From assembly GCF_963169125.1 (NCBI RefSeq), contig NC_084798.1, positions 196,473,481 to 196,537,480 of the forward strand: a stretch of 64,000 bases of DNA, in the 5' to 3' direction. Of the stretch, positions 1-9,617 are shown in pieces; position 1 is the stretch's first letter, and every line of letters begins with the position of its first letter. Source of the stretch: Humulus lupulus (taxonomy: Eukaryota > Streptophyta > Magnoliopsida > Rosales > Cannabaceae). A program made the translations under genes and the position numbers. The notes beneath the pieces are model-generated. The model did no database searches. It saw only the letters and a program-made list of their open reading frames with translations, and had not been told where the DNA came from.

Positions 1-191
1 TTTAAAATATTTCTATGACCAAAAATATTAATCAATCCTTATGTTATAATTAATATTTCTAAACTATAGGTTAAACTTATAAAATCCATAACTATTGCTA
101 CGAGTGTCCTACTAACTCTCGGCTTGAACCAAAATCCACGAAATCTAAATACTACAAACTACTACTAACTATCTAGCTAGCTAAGTAAACA
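1..191 (-). mobile_element. End of a gypsy-like LTR inserted in the copia element
   Basis: Read on the minus strand from position 191, this stretch starts TGTTTACTTAGCTAGC and stays alignable with the first 200 bases of the solo LTR at 5059-6949, including the shared tract AAGTTTAACCTATAGTTT. It is therefore the outer end of an LTR of the same or a sister family in opposite orientation. The copia RNase H reading frame resumes directly after it, so the LTR was inserted into that element. The first about 25 bases differ from the 5059 copy, either a family variant or a small terminal deletion. The rest of this LTR lies before the window. Confidence 0.7.
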
Positions 192-433
192 TTATGGGAT
201 TCTACAATTGTGATAGCCAATTTGCACTTGCTAGAGCTTATAATAGTGTGTATAATGGAAAGTCTAGACACATTAGTCTAAGACATGAATATGTGAGACA
301 ATTGATTCAAGGTGGAATCATATCGATCTCATATGTTAAGACAAGTGAGAACTTAGAGGATCTATTTACAAAACCTCTTGCGAGAAGGTTAGTAAGTTCT
401 ACTTCAAAAAAGTTGAGATTGAAACTCCTATAA
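192..433 (+). pseudogene. Ty1/copia polyprotein C-terminus (RNase H), partial
   Basis: The reading frame gives the end of a copia RNase H domain: CDSQFALARAYNSVYNGKSR, then HISLRHEYVRQL and finally SYVKTSENLEDLFTKPL, the conserved tail of plant copia polyproteins. RNase H removes the RNA strand during reverse transcription. Only about 80 residues remain. The upstream part is interrupted by the LTR at 1-191 and then lies outside the window. It stops at about 433, a normal distance before the polypurine tract and 3' LTR, so the domain belongs to the LTR at 994-1813. It cannot be functional as seen here. Confidence 0.85.
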
Positions 434-981
434 CAATAGATTCACCAATGATGGAAACCCAACTCTCAACTTGTACAAATCAAGGGAAATAGTTCAATGG
501 GTAAGAAGACATCATTGATAAGTGAATAGTTTCAACACTAAAATTTATGATGAATTCCATCCGAGATGGTTAGTGTTGGTTGCCACCGATTTAGGGTTAA
601 ACCTAGGGCTTATAATGAAGTTCAGTTTAGTGTAACAAGCATCTATAAAGGTAGCAAAGATGTTGTAAGAACTTCACCTATGTGGACTTAGAGGTGGTGC
701 CACCTCTCATGGGAGTTGAAGTTTCTCCCCGGAAAGTCCATGAAGAGATGAGCACATGGCCATAATAGTTCTAAGCGAGAAAGTGGGAAAACAAAAGATG
801 TGGTGGATGTGTGTGAGGTATCACCGATTTTATCATATGGAATACTTGGTTCAAGCTTTAAGCAACCAATAATTTCGATAAGACTTTGCAGTATTTTCAC
901 TAAGGTAAAGTTCAAACCAAAATGCACTTTATTTTATGCACCAGAACTATTTAAGCTAGAGAATGTGGCTTGTATTTAACC

Positions 982-993
982 AAGTGGGGGGAT
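982..993 (+). other. Polypurine tract of the copia element
   Basis: The purine run AAGTGGGGGGAT lies immediately before the TGTTA start of the 3' LTR. This is the position and sequence type of the plus-strand primer used in reverse transcription. It confirms the element is on the plus strand. Confidence 0.75.
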
Positions 994-1813
994 TGTTATG
1001 ATTGGTTAAATACAACTGATAAGTGTTAAAACACAAACAAGGTATAAACACTAAGTAAAATTCACATAATGAAGAAGTGAAATTTGAGCTTCAATTGTAG
1101 GCACTTATAAAATGCAAATTTGGATCCAAAGTGATACATGAGAATATTGAAGGGTTCCCAAAAAGTTTCGTAGCATTAGAGCATTTTTGGGACCTTTGAA
1201 AGTGTCCAAAGTCAGAAAGGGTGGCGATATGTCGCCACCCAAGAGGCGAGACATCGCCTGAAACCTAGGGTTTTAAGAAACCCTAACATGCGACGCATCG
1301 CCTACTGTATTACGTGAAATATCGTAAAATGCTAATAGTGACGTATTTTCAAGTATAATCCTATTGGTTAAACCTAATGACGGTGTCTACTCTATATAAG
1401 GGTCAAAATAGTGTTTTGGAAGATTTGATCACTCTCTCCAATCTCTCTCTATCCTCTTTCTCTCTCTATCTCCAAGAATCTCTAGTTTTCTTCAAGAACT
1501 CTCTAAGAAACTACTTGACTTTGAGAGTTGAAGGCTTGTTCAATCTCAATCCTTACTTCCTCAAGAAAAGGCCTCAAACATCAATGGTGGCTGGAAAATA
1601 GAGTATTAGGACAGTGTTTTGCAACGTGTATGAGCCTTGGTTTGTGTTTGGTTTGCTCAAAGTAGTGGTATTGCCCAGGGTTTTTGAAACTTCATCATAG
1701 CTGAAGAATACCATTGTTCTACTTGGGTTTGCATGTTCTTTCTCAATCTTTTTAAGAATCTGTCAATCCAAATTTTGTGTAGATTCTATTTCTTGAGGTG
1801 GTGTTATCTAACA
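994..1813 (+). mobile_element. 3' LTR of the copia element
   Basis: This 820-bp LTR begins TGTTA and ends TAACA, a perfect 5-bp terminal inverted repeat, and follows the polypurine tract. A TATA box (TATATAAG, 1393-1400) is followed by CT-rich leader-like sequence. At 1221-1303 there is a block of GC-rich short palindromes built on GGCGA..TCGCC. Immediately downstream the sequence reads as LINE ORF1, so the element appears to have landed in that LINE. The 5' LTR and most of the coding region lie left of the window, so LTR divergence and the TSD cannot be assessed. Confidence 0.85.
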
Positions 1814-2361
1814 ACCCCCCAACATAAGTTATGTGATAGGTTGTTTGATACGCCTCTGGACCAAATTGAGAGGCCTTATTATGCTTGGATAAGGGCTCAA
1901 CCCCGTCATCAAAACCAGATGATTGGAGCTAAATGGTTGAGATCGTGTAGTATATTTCAAGAATCGTATTATGGAGGCAATATAGTTGATGAGTAAGGTG
2001 GTCAATCCACTGAGATGGGCATTGGAGTTCATCTTGGTTTAGAAGATAGATGGAGGAAGATTGTCAAGCGATGGCAGAGAGTGATTGTAGGGCAGATGTC
2101 ATCCATGAGGATTTGTCTAACAAGTCTAGGATGTCAAGTTATAGACCTAGGAAGGATGCTTCAAAGCACAACCAATGTGTTTCAAGAATCTGGGGTTCAC
2201 TCGATAGATCTATTAATTTCTGATCCCATAAGAGGACGGAGGACAGGGAAACTTGTAGAAGACTCGAAGATGGGCTTCATAGGAGGACTCAGTCAATAGG
2301 TGTTTGGGCTTTCAAAAAAAGACAAAGTGGTGGGCCTTGGAGAAGGGGCTCACCAATATTT
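1814..2361 (+). pseudogene. L1-type LINE ORF1 remnant
   Basis: From the first bases after the copia LTR the frame reads HKLCDRLFDTPLDQIERPYY and AWIRAQPRHQNQMIGAKWLR, the segment around the zinc-knuckle end of plant L1 ORF1 (DUF4283/zf-CCHC_4-type proteins), an RNA-binding chaperone. The upstream half is absent, which fits the copia element having been inserted inside ORF1. Downstream of about 1996 the frame is degraded into short pieces. No functional protein is expected. Confidence 0.65.
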
Positions 2362-3579
2362 ATGACTACCCTAAGTTGGAACTGCCGTGGGCTTGGGAAC
2401 TTACGGGATATTCGGTTCCTAAAAGAGATTATATCTCAAAAGAGGCCTAGATTTATGTTTCTTTGGGAAACTCTTTGCAAAAGGGAGAGGATTGAGTGGG
2501 TTTTTTGTTAGATAGGGTTTGAAGATTCATGTTCAATAGAGGCGCAGGGAAGGAGTGGAGATCTTGCAATATTGTGGAAGTCAAAAGAGGATCTCGGTTT
2601 GGTTAGCTATTCTACTCATCATATTGATATGTTGGTCAAGATGAAAGGCTGCAATGACTATAGATTAATATATATCTTTGGGGAGCCTAATCGCAATAAG
2701 AGGAAGGTAACTTGGATCTAATTCAGATGCTTCATGAGGATAGAGCTGAGTCATGCTGCATTATTGAGGATTTCAATAATGTTCTTAGTCAAGAAGATAA
2801 AATGGGTGGCGATCGCTATCCTTAATGGTTGGTTCATGGCTTTTAACAAGTGGTTCAAGAGTGTGGATTGATTGATATGTATTTAGGTGGGTATCAATAT
2901 GCTTGGGAGATGAGGTGTAACCCTTGACATTGGGTAGAGGTTCATATTGATCTGACCATGGTTTCTCATTCTTGATTGCAGTTATTATCTTTGGCTAAGT
3001 TGTTTAATTTGGAATTTTCTTCTTCGGATCATTGTCCATTATTTTTGGATCCAAGTTTCCATGTCCTTCCTTCAGTTAAGCAGCAATTTCATTTTGAAAA
3101 TGCTTGGGTTACAAAACTTTTGTGCCATTAGATTATTAAGGATAGTTGGGAGAATGGTAGAGATATGGATATTCAAGGAAAGATTTGGCTCTGTAGTTTA
3201 GTTCTGGAAAAGTGAGGAAATGAGATTACAAGCAGGTTAAAGAGTCGGATTCAAGCTCGTAAATTAGCTTTAAAGCGGTTCAAAGGTCGCACAGATGAGG
3301 AGGGGCTTGCTTATTTTAAAGGAGCTTACCATCAGTTATTCACTGTTTTGCATCAAGAAGAAATATATTGGAGGCAACGATTGAAGCAACTTTGGTTATA
3401 AGCCGAGGACCAAATTAGCAAGTATCTTCATGCTTCAGCGAGTACTCAATGAAGGACTAATCAATTACTTAGTCTGAAGCATGAAGATGGAGTCTATGTT
3501 GATTGGGATACTGGTTTAGACAGTTTGATTCTTGGTTATTTCAATAAGATTTATTAAGCCTCGGATACGAAGTGGGAAG
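2362..3579 (+). pseudogene. LINE ORF2, endonuclease region
   Basis: The frame opens with ATG and MTTLSWNCRGLGNLRDIRFL, then RPRFMFLWETLCKRERIEWV, the start of the apurinic-like endonuclease of plant L1 ORF2 that nicks target DNA. Several nonsense codons and frame changes follow (for example a stop directly after the WVF at about 2508). The linker between endonuclease and reverse transcriptase runs to about 3580 without one intact frame. The ATG lies in the context expected for ORF2, just after the ORF1 remnant. Confidence 0.75.
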
Positions 3580-4491
3580 ATATAGTGAAGAATGTAGAGT
3601 CGTCCATTTTAGAAGCTCAGAACTCCAAGTTATTGCAGGATATTATGGACCAAGAGGTGAATGAGGCTTTGTTTCAGATGCATTCTGATAAAGCTTCAGG
3701 ACCTAGTGGATTAAGTTCGGCTTTTTACCAACATTTTTTAAGTATTATGGGTAGTGATTTGGTTGAGGTAGTTCTACTTTATTCATTAAAAGAGCGTTGC
3801 CGAAGGTAATAAATGATACCAATGTGGTTCTTATTCCAAAGAAGAAGCATCTAGAGGTTAGGGGTGACCTACAATCAATATCTTTGTGCAATTTCCTTTA
3901 CAAAGTAATATAAAAGGTAATGGCTAATAGACCGAAACTTTTATTAAATCAAGTTATTTATGCTAATCAAAGTGCTTTTATCCCAAGCAGGTTAATAACT
4001 GATAATATTATGGTTTCTTTTGAGGTGCTTCACTATGTGAAGAGGATGAATCAAGGTAAAGGTGCGTTTATGGCAATCAACTTGGACATGAGCAAAGCCT
4101 ACGATAGAATAGAGAGGTCATATCTTAAGGCAATGCTGCTTTGGATAGGCTTCTTAACTCATTGGGTTCATCTCATTACTCAATGCATTTTCTACGGTTC
4201 GATATAGGGTGGTTTCTGGAGTTAGGGAGATGGGTCATGTTATTCCAATAAGAGGGCTTCGCCAAGGGGATCTGATTTCTCCTTATTTGTTTATAATCTG
4301 TGCTAAAGGTTTCTCTGCTTTAATTAATAAGTTCAAGATGAGGGGTTGGTTTCATGGGTGTAGAGTAGCAAGGAAATCTCATGTGGTGTCCCATTTACTA
4401 TTTGCAAACGATAGCTATCTCAAATGTATAGTAACGGAAGGAAAGGCTGAGAAAGTTGTTCAACTTCTTTATCGATTTGAGAGAGCTTCGA
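3580..4491 (+). pseudogene. LINE ORF2, reverse transcriptase, first part
   Basis: Non-LTR reverse transcriptase motifs appear in order: NEALFQMHSDKASGPSGLS (about 3660-3720), YANQSAFIPSRLITDN (about 3960), MAINLDMSKAYDRIE (about 4070-4110), IRGLRQGDLISPYLF (about 4245-4290) and the catalytic box as LLFANDSYL (about 4398-4425). The usual box is FADD; here the first Asp is Asn (codon 4407-4409). There are stop codons and frame changes at about 3810, 3913 and 4205. The frame runs straight into the Cassandra insertion at 4492 and resumes after 7193. Confidence 0.85.
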
Positions 4492-4588
4492 TGCGATGCC
4501 CCACGTCACTATGGATGCTTTTTGGAATGACAAATGGCCCTACAAACCAACACGAGTCTTTTCAGCGTGTTTTGTCCTCACTCACATG

Positions 4589-4680
4589 CTTCCTGGGAAA
4601 ACTTCCCAGGAGGTCACCCATCCCTAGATTACCCAAGGTCAAGCAAGCTTAACTTTGGAGTTCTCAAGTGATGGGCTACC
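4589..4680 (-). other. 5S rRNA-like segment of the Cassandra LTR (copy 1)
   Basis: The minus strand shows the 3' two thirds of plant 5S rRNA in order: CCCATCA..GAACTCC, AAGTTAAGC, GCTTG, then GGATGGGTGACCTCC and TGGGAAG. These cover the internal RNA polymerase III A and C boxes. Substitutions (for example CTTGACCTTGGGTAATC in place of the usual GGCGAGAGTAG tract) show it is a diverged LTR copy, not a functional 5S gene. The second copy is at 5027-5058 plus 6955-7000, cut by the solo LTR. Confidence 0.8.
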
Positions 4681-4905
4681 GAAAAGAAGATGCATCTTGT
4701 TGTTATAGGTAGTACCCATCAATCCATTTAAGCCCTCTTCAACTGTGTAGTCCCATACCTACACAGTCTTAGAATCATGACACTTGACCTTCCCCAGGCG
4801 GTGTGGGATTGCACAACTTACCCGGTCTTTCCCCTTATGGATCACGAGATTACCCACCCTTAAAGGCCCGACGTCCCCGTTGGCCACACTTCCAGCTGGG
4901 TCAAG

Positions 4906-4918
4906 GCTCTGATACCAT
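4906..4918 (-). other. Primer-binding site of the Cassandra element
   Basis: The minus strand reads TGGTATCAGAGCC one base inside the right-hand LTR. This matches the 3' end complement of plant initiator tRNA-Met used by Cassandra and many copia elements, and it fixes the element orientation as minus. Confidence 0.8.
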
Positions 4919-5058
4919 TTGCGACGCCCCACGTCACTATGGCTGCTTTTTGGAATGACAACTGGCCCTACAAACCAACATGAGTCTTTTTAGCGTGCTT
5001 TTTCCTCACTCACATGCTTCCTAGGAAAACTTCCTAGGAGGTCACCCATCCCTAGATT

Positions 5059-6949
5059 TGTAGAGTCCAAGAACTTTACTTAGCTAGTTAGATAATAGTA
5101 TTATAGTGTTTATAGTATTATCTTTATGACTGTGGATTTTTGGTTCAGACCGGGAATTATTTGGACACTCATAGTAGTACTTGTAGATTTTCTAAGTTTA
5201 ACCTATAGTTTAAGAATATTAATGTTAACCTAAGGTTTGATTAATATGGTTGATATTAAGGATAATATTTATTATACTATATGGTTTATATAAGAACCAA
5301 TAGGATTTTAAGCACATGTTATGTATGGGTGATTAAGGATTAAGTATTTTGAGGATTAAATTTAATAAGGGTCAAGTTTGAATGCACTAAGGTCAGTCAG
5401 CAGCTTTGAATACGTTTGAGGGCTTAGTCAAGACTGTTTACTCAATTTGAATTAAGCTAAAAATGTGTAATTTCGTGTTTAAATAATCAGCGAATGCCGA
5501 TATATCGCAGCTATAGGGGGCGATATATCGCAACACGTAGACACGGAAAACACGAAACGATGCACGTTTGCCTCGGGCATAATGGTCCAGGCAATATATC
5601 GCCTATAGGGGGCGATATATCGCCTCCTTCAGCTTATTTTGAAAGTTTTTGAATTTGTTTTCCATTCAGCCATTCAATCTCTTGATATGTCCAACAACTT
5701 TTTGAACGAGTCTTCAGCCTCTGCTGAACGATTATTCAAATTATTTTTACCTAAAAAGCCATTATTTTTATTCAAGTTAAATTAAGATCCTTTCATTCCT
5801 AAACTCTATAAATAGGACCTAGTACCCAACCATTATTCACCTTTTACTCTAAGTTCAGAGGCTGCAAGTTGCTAGGTGAGTGTGAGAGTGTAAACACTTG
5901 GGTGGGGAAATCATAAGCTTGATCACCATAAGCTTATCAAACACTTGGGGAAGTAAGGTTTCATAGTATTTCGGTTCGAGGTTTAGATTGGTCTACAAGT
6001 CTTCAAGGTATTTCTACACCTTAGTTCATTGGTATTATGTTATTTTAAGTTCTCATAGTCTTCTACTCAGCCTCTAACCTTAATCTTTATTTTGGTTAGG
6101 AAATCTAAGTTCTTGAGCAAAAAGGTTTTGGTAAGTATTTTTCTCAATGGTTTAGTCCTTCCATTCCTTTCAATTCTCTTCTTCTCTATACTCACTCTTT
6201 TTAATGGTTCTTAGGAGTGTTCCAAAGTCCCACCTCTGTCCTCTTATCCCGGTAATTTTGGTAAGGAAAATAGGATAGAAATTCATATGTTATATGTTTT
6301 ATATGTTATCTTATGTTTCTTATGTTATGATAAGTGTTATGATATGTATGTTTGTAGGCTTGGGCATATGACCCATATGACTAACAAGACCCCAAATAGA
6401 TTATGGGCATATGACCTGCTTAGCTAATAGGACCCCACTAATCTCATGGGCATATGACTTGTTTAGTCTATGGGACCCCAAGTAATAATGGCCATTATAG
6501 TATGTGTATGATATAAGTGTAATGTTATGTTATGTTTTTATGTTTCTTATGAAATGTATGTATATGAACTATGTGGTAGATTTTCCTTGCTGGGCATTAG
6601 GCTCATTCCTTTTTTTTGTTTATATGTGCAGGAAAATAGATATAGTGGCGGTAAGGTTCGTGGATTCAAGGAGTCGAGAGTTCGATTTTTGAGGATGTAG
6701 TCTTGTTTTTTTTTATGGTTTTACATGTATTTTTCGCACTTGTTATGTAACTCCTTTTTATTTTAAATTATGTTTTGTTTTTAAAGACAATGGGATCCCA
6801 TATCCTACTTGACAATTTATGTAAGTAACTCTTATTTTTACATGTTTCCTAATAAAGTTATGGTATTTTTACAATGTAAGTTTTATTAAGGATTAGTATG
6901 TTTAGTTTTCATTAATGGTCCAAAAGTCTAGAGTAGTTGGGTCATTACA
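5059..6949 (+). mobile_element. Solo LTR (1.9 kb, gypsy-like) inside Cassandra
   Basis: The 1891-bp unit starts TGTAGAGTCC and ends GTCATTACA and is bounded by the 5-bp duplication AGATT (5054-5058 and 6950-6954). It interrupts the right Cassandra LTR inside its 5S-like part. It has a TATA box (TATAAATAG, 5807-5815), GC-rich palindromes of the type GGCGATATATCGCC (5492-5625), a roughly 55-bp tandem repeat around GGGCATATGAC at 6359-6483, and the motif TTGCTGGGCATTAGGCTCAT (6587-6606) also found in two other solo LTRs here. No coding sequence is present, so assignment to Ty3/gypsy rests on size and similarity only. Confidence 0.85.
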
Positions 6950-7192
6950 AGATTACCCCATGTCAAGCACGCTTAACTTTGGAGTTCTCAAGTGATGGGC
7001 TACCGAAAAGAAGATGCATCTTGTTGTTATAGGTAGTACCCATCAATCCATTTAAGCCCTCTTCAACTGTGTATTCCCATACCTAGACAGTCTTAGAATC
7101 ATCACACTTGACCTTCCCCAGGCGGTGTGGGATTGCACAGCTTACCCGGTCTTTCCCTTTACAGATCACGAGATTCTGACTGTCACATTCGG

Positions 7193-8250
7193 GTTAGCTG
7201 GTCAATTTTGCCAAATGCTTAGTTTTGTTCAGTTTCAATACTACCACGACCAATAGGTTGAGAGTGTGATCTTGTTTGAGGATTCGTGAGGTAGGGGAAG
7301 GCAAATTGTATTTGGGAATGTCAAATACTTTGGGCAGAAATAAGATGGTGTTGTTGGGTTATTTGAAGGAAAGGATTTGTAAGAGTATTGAGGGCTGGGA
7401 TGGGAAGTTACTCTGTAGAGTAGGGAAGGAAATTCTCATTAAAACTGTTGTTCAAGCGCTGCCCACTTATGCGATGAATGTCTTTTTAATTACTTTAGAG
7501 ATGTGTCGTGAAATAGAGATAATGATGAGCTAATTTTGGTGGTTTAGCTCTTCCAAACAAAATAAGGGTATTTCTTGGATAAGTTGGGATAGGTTGATTA
7601 AACCCAAAGTGATAGGTGGAATTGGTTTTAAAAAGTTGCAAGATTTTAATTTGGAGATTACTCACAAATGTGGATAGTTTGGTAAGTCAAACTTTTCAAG
7701 CTCGTTATTATCGTAACGATTCTTTCTTGAATGCTCAGCGAGGCAACAATCCCAGTTTTATTTGACGTAGCATTTTTTAGACCCAAGACTTGCTTAGAAA
7801 AGGGGTGCGAAGATGTATTGGATCGGGTTCACATGTTAATATTTAAGTGATCCTTGGCTTCTGGATGACCTCAACCCATTTGTTATCTCTAGGCATCTTG
7901 TTTTGAGGAATCGACAAGTTTCCAGTTTGATGGTGGCAGATGAAAAGAAATGGGATGAGGATTTGATTTATGATGTTTTAGAGCCTCAGGATAGGGAGTT
8001 GGCTCTTAGTGTACCTCTTAGTGATTATACTAATCTATATGCTTGGCAAGGGATTAAAGAATCTTCGAGCTATTATTCAGTTAAGAGTGCTTATAATTTT
8101 CTGCAGTTGCTCCATAATCATTGGATTACCAATGCTAATTTTGGATTTTGGCGTAAGCTATGGCAATTGAAGATCCCCCCCCCCCCCCCCCCCCCCCAAA
8201 GTGAGAAATTTTCTTTGGAGAGCTTCAGCTGGTTGTCTTACCACTAGAGC
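7193..8250 (+). pseudogene. LINE ORF2, end of RT and zinc-binding region
   Basis: After Cassandra the LINE resumes with REVGEGKLYLGMSNTLGRNK, then RICKSIEGWDGKLLCRVGKE and ILIKTVVQALPTYAMNVFL, the thumb/connection segment of plant LINE ORF2. Next come remnants of WFGSSKQNKGISWISWDRL type sequence and the zf-RVT region (about 8080-8220), with FGFWRKLWQLKIP followed by a 23-base C homopolymer at 8175-8197 where a short PPK-type motif normally lies. Several frame changes are present (about 7530, 7680, 7840). Confidence 0.8.
8175..8197 (+). repeat. 23-nt poly-C tract
   Basis: A run of 23 C residues lies within LINE ORF2 at the position that should encode the PPK.. motif of the zf-RVT region. It was probably grown by slippage from a short CCTCC-type codon run. 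Its exact length may be affected by sequencing error. Confidence 0.9.
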
Positions 8251-8466
8251 TAAGTTACGATTGAAGCGCATAGAAGTGGACATCGCCTACCCCGTGTGTT
8301 AGGTAGCTCCTGAATTGATTGTGCATTGTTTAGTAGGGTGTTCATTTGCGCAGGACTTTTGTCGTAAATCAAAAGTAGGAGGAGTAATTATTTCCAGGAC
8401 TGGTTTTGCTAGCTGGTTTTAAAGTTTGTTTTTGCAAAAGCCGAAAATGAAATAACAATATCTGAA

Positions 8467-9152
8467 ATGATTTGTAAGGCCATTTGGAAGGCTAGAAATG
8501 ATTTAGTTTGGAATCAAAAGGAGTCGAATGTTGCGAATGTAATATCAATAGCTAAGCATTGTCTTGATCAATGGATAGATGCTCAAGGAAAGATGCAGTT
8601 ACCATCTCTTAGAGTGCATCGAGAAGGGGATGGGAAGGAGTGTTGGACTAAGCAAAATGTTGGAATGATTAAGATAAATGTAGATGCAACTTTTTTTTTT
8701 AAAGGATGGTAGATTTGAGTTCAATTGTGTTGCTCGTAATCATGAATGTCATTTAATTGAGATTGCTTGTGCTAGGCGAAAAGGGAAGGTGTCTGTGGCG
8801 AAGCTCTGGGGGTGAAGGGAGCTCTAAGTTGGATTAAAAGGAAAGACTGATCTAATGTGATAGTGGAGATTGATTGTATCTTAGTGGTTTATGCTATCCA
8901 AAGTGTTGTGAAGATGGTCTCTATGTTAGGTCTTGTGATTTCTTAATGTAAAAGACTTCTTGCCGGTTTGGAGAATGTCTCTTTAGTGTTTGTAAAGCGA
9001 TCCGCGAACAAAGTTGCTCATCTTTTGGCAGGAACACCTTGTTTTACAATTGATTGCATTCTTAGTGGGAAAAATGTCCTTGCTAGTAGTTTGTCTATAT
9101 TGTTGAATGACCATTTGAGCTAATAAAGTTTTTCCGATTTAAAAAAAAAAAA
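8467..9152 (+). pseudogene. LINE ORF2 C-terminal RNase H-like domain and poly(A) tail
   Basis: The frame shows AIWKARNDLVWNQKESNVAN and IKINVDATFF, the start of an RVT_3/RNase H-like domain, then many stops, and at about 8990-9030 VKRSANKVAHLLAG, the conserved end of that domain. The LINE ends with AATAAAG (9123-9129) and an A tract (9141-9152), as expected for target-primed insertion. The region past about 8710 is in several frames and is dead. I could not find a target-site duplication, because the 5' end is outside the window. Confidence 0.8.
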
Positions 9153-9617
9153 CTCTCAAGTTCCAACACGATTTAAAAAAACAATTTGCAAGTAAAAAAT
9201 ATCATATCATTATATACACATAACTAAAAAAATTCATAGAAATAAATGATATGTTCATATCATTATGGTGGTGTTGCATTTAATTTGTCATATTGGTCCT
9301 TGTTATTGTTCTCCGTGAAGGGATTCTATTGCCCTAATACAGTGACAAAGTTAGTTTTCGAGATGTTTTAAGTTCTGATTTGAGTTACGTTACGTCTTAC
9401 TGGCTGATTGAGATTATTATTGTATTTCTTTTTGATAGTTGAGGTTGGCCTTTTAATTAATGGATTTTTTTAATCTTTTTTTAACAAAAATCACAATAAA
9501 AAATATTGATCTCAGAAATAAAAAATGCTAAGTATAAAAAAATTCATTAATTATTATATAAATAGAGTTTGTAACTAAATGTCATCTTATATATATTCAC
9601 CTCTACAAAAAAAAAAA
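9153..9617. other. Unassigned AT-rich stretch
   Basis: AT-rich sequence between the LINE tail and the next solo LTR. A patch at about 9280-9470 has a less skewed composition and resembles a LINE 3' untranslated tail, but no protein similarity could be read. The stretch ends in a poly-A run that served as the insertion site of the LTR at 9618. Confidence 0.4.

Larger units (their letters stand above)
4492..7187 (-). mobile_element. Cassandra-type TRIM element with 5S rRNA-derived LTRs
   Basis: Two LTR copies (4492-4852, and 4920-5058 joined to 6955-7187) flank a short internal region of about 67 bases. Read on the minus strand each LTR carries a 5S rRNA-like stretch, including GGATGGGTGACCTCCTGGGA and AAGTTAAGC. 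The internal region next to the right LTR reads, on the minus strand, TGGTATCAGAGCC, the initiator-tRNA-Met primer site. Without the nested solo LTR the element is about 800 bp, normal for Cassandra, and encodes no protein. Flanks TTCGA (4487-4491) and TTCGG (7188-7192) look like a TSD with one change. The left LTR lacks about 12 outer bases seen in the right one. Confidence 0.88.

Noticed and set aside
4589..7000. Apparent 5S rRNA genes on the minus strand
   Set aside because: The 5S-like segments are incomplete, diverged and embedded in paired LTRs with a tRNA-Met primer site, so they are Cassandra LTR parts.
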